This document shows positions 61,535 to 64,000 of a stretch of DNA of 64,000 bases, piece by piece. How positions within the stretch are numbered: the stretch's first letter is position 1; each line of letters opens with the position of its first letter. The notes beneath the pieces are model-generated. The model was given only the letters and a program-made list of their open reading frames with translations. It did not search any database and had not been told where the DNA came from. A program made the position numbers and the translations under genes. The stretch is from contig QFNC01000002.1 of NCBI GenBank assembly GCA_003240695.1, forward strand, positions 62,001 to 126,000. The letters are read 5' to 3'. Source of the DNA: Pseudoxanthomonas suwonensis. Its GTDB lineage: Bacteria > Pseudomonadota > Gammaproteobacteria > Xanthomonadales > Xanthomonadaceae.

Positions 61535-62011
61535 TTATTCCACCTGCCGGATCACCAGTCTCGACACCTGCCGCACCCAGCGCGCCGCCCGCTTGTCCGA
61601 CGGAATCACCAGCCTGAAGGGTCCGGAAGCCTCCGGCAAGGATCTGCCGTTTTCGGATGTGGCGAGAAGCATCGACCCGTTCCCGAGGGTCGGGGCGAGT
61701 TCCGTCAGGGACATCGTGATCCGGTAGCCGTCTGCCGCTTCAATCAGCAGAATCTGGCGAAGTGCCGGCCCGCGCAATTCGTTCGTGCCGATTCCGGACG
61801 CATGCAGCACATCCCGCAAGTCGGCACCGGAAAATGTCGTATCCGTTCCGTGGTCGTTCGCGGCAACGGTCCGCTGCGCAAGCGCATCGATCTGCTCGCG
61901 CGTGATGGTCCTGGCGACACCCTGGGCATCGACGATCTCGACCGACGCTGCTTGAGCCGTCGCTGACAACGCAAGCGGGATGGCAGGAAGCAGGTAGCGA
62001 ACCAGTTGCAT
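61535..62011 (-). CDS. Periplasmic sulfite-oxidase-fold (molybdopterin-binding-like) protein
   Basis: The 158-residue protein has a signal peptide (MQLVRYLLPAIPLALSATAQA). The remainder resembles the short molybdopterin-binding-fold proteins (TFSGADLRDVLHASGIG, GYRITMSLTELAPT, GPFRLVIPSDKRAARWVRQV), which often lack a cofactor cysteine. It has no Cys in the mature part, so cofactor chemistry is doubtful. It lies 35 nt downstream of the phosphate transporter gene on the same strand; why is not clear. Confidence 0.75.
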   Translation of the reverse strand: MQLVRYLLPAIPLALSATAQAASVEIVDAQGVARTITREQIDALAQRTVAANDHGTDTTFSGADLRDVLHASGIGTNELRGPALRQILLIEAADGYRITMSLTELAPTLGNGSMLLATSENGRSLPEASGPFRLVIPSDKRAARWVRQVSRLVIRQVE

Positions 62012-62046
62012 GGTGGTCGGACGGCGCTCCAGTGCAGACACCAGCA

Positions 62047-63165
62047 TCAGGCCCAGCCCAGCAGCTGCAGCACCCACAGCATGGCATAGGCGATCCCGCC
62101 GGCGGCCGGGATCGTCATCACCCAGGCCCACAGGATGCGCTCGATCACCGACAGCTTCAGCGAACGCGGCTTTTTGGCGAAGCCCACGCCCATGATGGCG
62201 GTGGAAATGCTGTGGGTGGTGGACACCGGCATGCCGAAATGCGCGGCGGTGGTCAGAATCGTGGCCGACGCCGTTTCGGCGGCGAAGCCGTCGATCGGCT
62301 GCAGCTTCACCATCTTGTGGCCCAGCGTCTTGATGATGCGCCAGCCGCCCGCGGCGGTGCCCAGCGCCATCACCACCGCGCAGGTCAGCACGATCCACAA
62401 CGCGATGTCCGATTCGCCGCCGCCCGGATGTAAGAAGGCCAGGGCCGGCGGCAGGTCGTCCAGCACGCCGTTGGCCTGCGCCGCGAACAGCGTGAGTGCG
62501 ATGATGCCCATGGTCTTCTGTGCATCGTTGTGGCCGTGCGCATAACCCATGTAACCGGCGGAGAAGATCTGCGCCTTGCCGAAGAAGGCATTGATCCAGC
62601 GTGGCCGTGCCAGCCGTCCGAGCTTGCCGCCGAGCCGCGACAGCAGCGTGATCAGCGTCCACAGCAGCAGCATGATGACCACGCCCAGCAGGAAACCGGC
62701 CACCGGCGAGGTGACCATCGGCAGCAGCACCTTCCACAGCAGGCCCTGGTTCTTGGTCCAGTTGCCCACCGTTTCCGACCAGATCAACGCATCCCAGTCG
62801 TTGTGCGCGGCAGCCAGCGCGGCGCCGCACAGACCGCCGATCAGCGCATGCGACGACGACGACGGCAGCCCTTTCCACCAGGTCAGCAGATTCCAGGCGA
62901 TCCCGCCCAGCAGCGCGCACAGGATCACCTGCGAGGTGACCTGAACCACGCTGGCATCCACCAGCCCGGAAGCAATCGTCTTGGCCACTGCCGTGCCGGT
63001 CAGCGCACCGACGAGGTTCATGATCGCGGCCAGGATCACCGCCTGCCCCGGCGTCAGCACCTTGGTGGCCACCACCGTGGCGATCGAATTGGCCGTGTCG
63101 TGGAAGCCGTTGATGAATTCGAACACCAGCGCGGCCAGGATCACGATCAGCACCAGGGTCAGCAT
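62047..63165 (-). CDS. pit: PiT-family inorganic phosphate transporter
   Basis: The 372-residue protein has about ten membrane segments and the duplicated PiT signature: GFHDTANSIATVVATKVL near the N-terminus and AHGHNDAQKTMGIIAL in the second half. It imports metal-phosphate complexes with protons or sodium. It lies 43 nt after the DUF47 gene on the same strand. DUF47 proteins commonly regulate PiT partners. Confidence 0.95.
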   Translation of the reverse strand: MLTLVLIVILAALVFEFINGFHDTANSIATVVATKVLTPGQAVILAAIMNLVGALTGTAVAKTIASGLVDASVVQVTSQVILCALLGGIAWNLLTWWKGLPSSSSHALIGGLCGAALAAAHNDWDALIWSETVGNWTKNQGLLWKVLLPMVTSPVAGFLLGVVIMLLLWTLITLLSRLGGKLGRLARPRWINAFFGKAQIFSAGYMGYAHGHNDAQKTMGIIALTLFAAQANGVLDDLPPALAFLHPGGGESDIALWIVLTCAVVMALGTAAGGWRIIKTLGHKMVKLQPIDGFAAETASATILTTAAHFGMPVSTTHSISTAIMGVGFAKKPRSLKLSVIERILWAWVMTIPAAGGIAYAMLWVLQLLGWA

Positions 63166-63208
63166 CGGCGTGCCCCTGCAGGATGGATGTGCATGCGCGG
63201 CTCCGGCG

Positions 63209-63835
63209 TCAGCTGTTCTTCAGCACGATGTGGTAGGCCACGACGCCGGCCTCGCGGCAGCGGTCGATGGCCTTTTCCAGGATCTCGAAGAATTCCTTCA
63301 GCAGGAACATGTCGGCCGCGTCCAGCCGTCCGGAATAGATGTCGCGGTGCAGTTCCAGGATCAGCCGGTCGGCCTCGTTCTCGATCACGCGCAGCTGTTC
63401 GCTGAGCTTGCTCATCCGGTCCAGATTCATGTTGCGCAGGTCGTGGACCATCTTCACCACCACCTCGGCGGCCTGTTCCAGCATGGCCGCGCGCGGGGCG
63501 AAATCGATGCCTTCCAGCCGGTGCCGGGCCAGCGCGAAACGGTCGGCGAAGCGCTCGATCTGCTTGGGGATCTTGTACAGCGCCGTGCCCAGCGCCTCGA
63601 TGTCCTCGCGCTCGATCGGGGTGATGAACACGTCCACCAGCGCCTGGTTGATCCGCTCAGACGCCGTGCGCTGCCGCTGGCGGGCCAGCTTGAAGGCCTC
63701 CAGCGTCTGCATCTGCTCGGGATCCTTCAGCATCTCGTGCAGGGCGTGCGCGGCGTCGTGGGCGGCCTGGGCCGCATCGTCCAGCAAGCCGTAGAACTGC
63801 TTGCCTGAACCGAAGATCGTTTGCAGGGAAAACAT
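63209..63835 (-). CDS. DUF47 (PhoU-like) regulator of PiT
   Basis: The 208-residue all-helical protein starts MFSLQTIFGSGKQFYGLLDD. It has PhoU-like helices with DVFITPIEREDIEALGTALY and VIENEADRLILELHRDIY. It is first in the DUF47-pit unit. The start at 63835 fits the family; an open frame continues upstream through the promoter region but is not conserved-looking. Confidence 0.93.
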   Translation of the reverse strand: MFSLQTIFGSGKQFYGLLDDAAQAAHDAAHALHEMLKDPEQMQTLEAFKLARQRQRTASERINQALVDVFITPIEREDIEALGTALYKIPKQIERFADRFALARHRLEGIDFAPRAAMLEQAAEVVVKMVHDLRNMNLDRMSKLSEQLRVIENEADRLILELHRDIYSGRLDAADMFLLKEFFEILEKAIDRCREAGVVAYHIVLKNS

Positions 63836-63921
63836 GGAAGCGCGGGGTCCGGTTGGGCCGCACACCCGGCGCGGCTGGTCCGCCGCCCGGCCGACACGGC
63901 GAGGGATGTTCACGATGTTGC

Positions 63922-63955
63922 AGTATTGCATTGCTATTATGACAATTCATGACAG
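63922..63955 (-). promoter_or_regulatory. Pho-box-like promoter of the DUF47-pit operon
   Basis: On the minus strand, CTGTCATGAATTGTCAT (63955-63939) carries two CTGTCAT-type repeats, the second with T for C. They are spaced 10 bp apart rather than the usual 11. AATACT at 63927-63922 is a -10 candidate starting 11 bp after the box, as in PhoB-activated promoters that lack a -35. Confidence 0.55.
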
Positions 63956-64000
63956 GGCCACTGCCCCTCCCGCAATGGACGAAGACGACTCTCCCCCGCC

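Overview
The window is a contiguous piece of a high-GC gammaproteobacterial chromosome. Three things point to the Xanthomonadaceae/Lysobacteraceae (Xanthomonas, Lysobacter, Luteimonas, Thermomonas and relatives): tonB-gshB-pilG next to a pil-chp chemosensory cluster that lacks pilH and pilK, short intergenic gaps, and the style of the housekeeping proteins. The genus cannot be fixed by reading alone. Most genes are core functions. Accessory content is limited to a toxin-antitoxin island behind tRNA-Asn, an orphan C39 exporter, a calpain-like protease locus and a few decayed remnants.

Layout. 1-9.8 kb: a TPR/sulfotransferase-like protein (5' end outside the window), a PEBP protein, a spermidine-synthase-like pair split into membrane and catalytic genes, an HslJ-like lipoprotein, UppP, glutamine synthetase behind a near-consensus sigma-54 promoter, a frameshifted acetyltransferase remnant, an AmiD-like amidase lipoprotein, and a calpain-like cysteine protease behind two identical-architecture palindromes. 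9.8-14.8 kb: an FNR-type regulator and the NHEJ operon (histidine phosphatase, LigD, Ku). 14.9-19.2 kb: an M1-like metallopeptidase and a three-gene SPFH / zinc-ribbon / small membrane protein operon. 19.4-25.3 kb: dnaB, rpsF-rpsR-rplI with a structured leader and a terminator, a degenerate GIY-YIG protein, an A-type Fe-S carrier, asnS and two small proteins. 25.4-30 kb: an atypical SDR, an HlyD adaptor with a C39-peptidase ABC exporter, and tRNA-Val. 30-34.6 kb: a Kbp-like BON/LysM protein, uvrB, tRNA-Asn and a VapBC45-like toxin-antitoxin island with decayed DNA behind it.

34.6-48.4 kb is the type IV pilus chemosensory system: chpC, a CheB-like gene without recognisable catalytic residues, the giant hybrid kinase ChpA, pilJ, pilI and pilG, followed on the other strand by gshB and tonB. 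ChpA carries 31 perfect 5-residue repeats, predicted to form a long rigid helix between phosphotransfer domains. A CRP/Clp-type palindrome lies between pilG and pilI. 48.4-64 kb: tsaB, a DinG/YoaA helicase, a TPR lipoprotein, PBP1b, a two-domain glycosyltransferase, a membrane-anchored TPR-like protein, relA, small conserved proteins, an alkyltransferase-like protein, and a DUF47-PiT phosphate operon behind a Pho-box-like promoter.

No integrase, transposase, CRISPR array or phage structural gene was seen. The strongest leads are the calpain-like protease with its paired operators, the ChpA repeat helix with its companion pseudo-CheB, the orphan C39 exporter, and the SPFH/zinc-ribbon operon.
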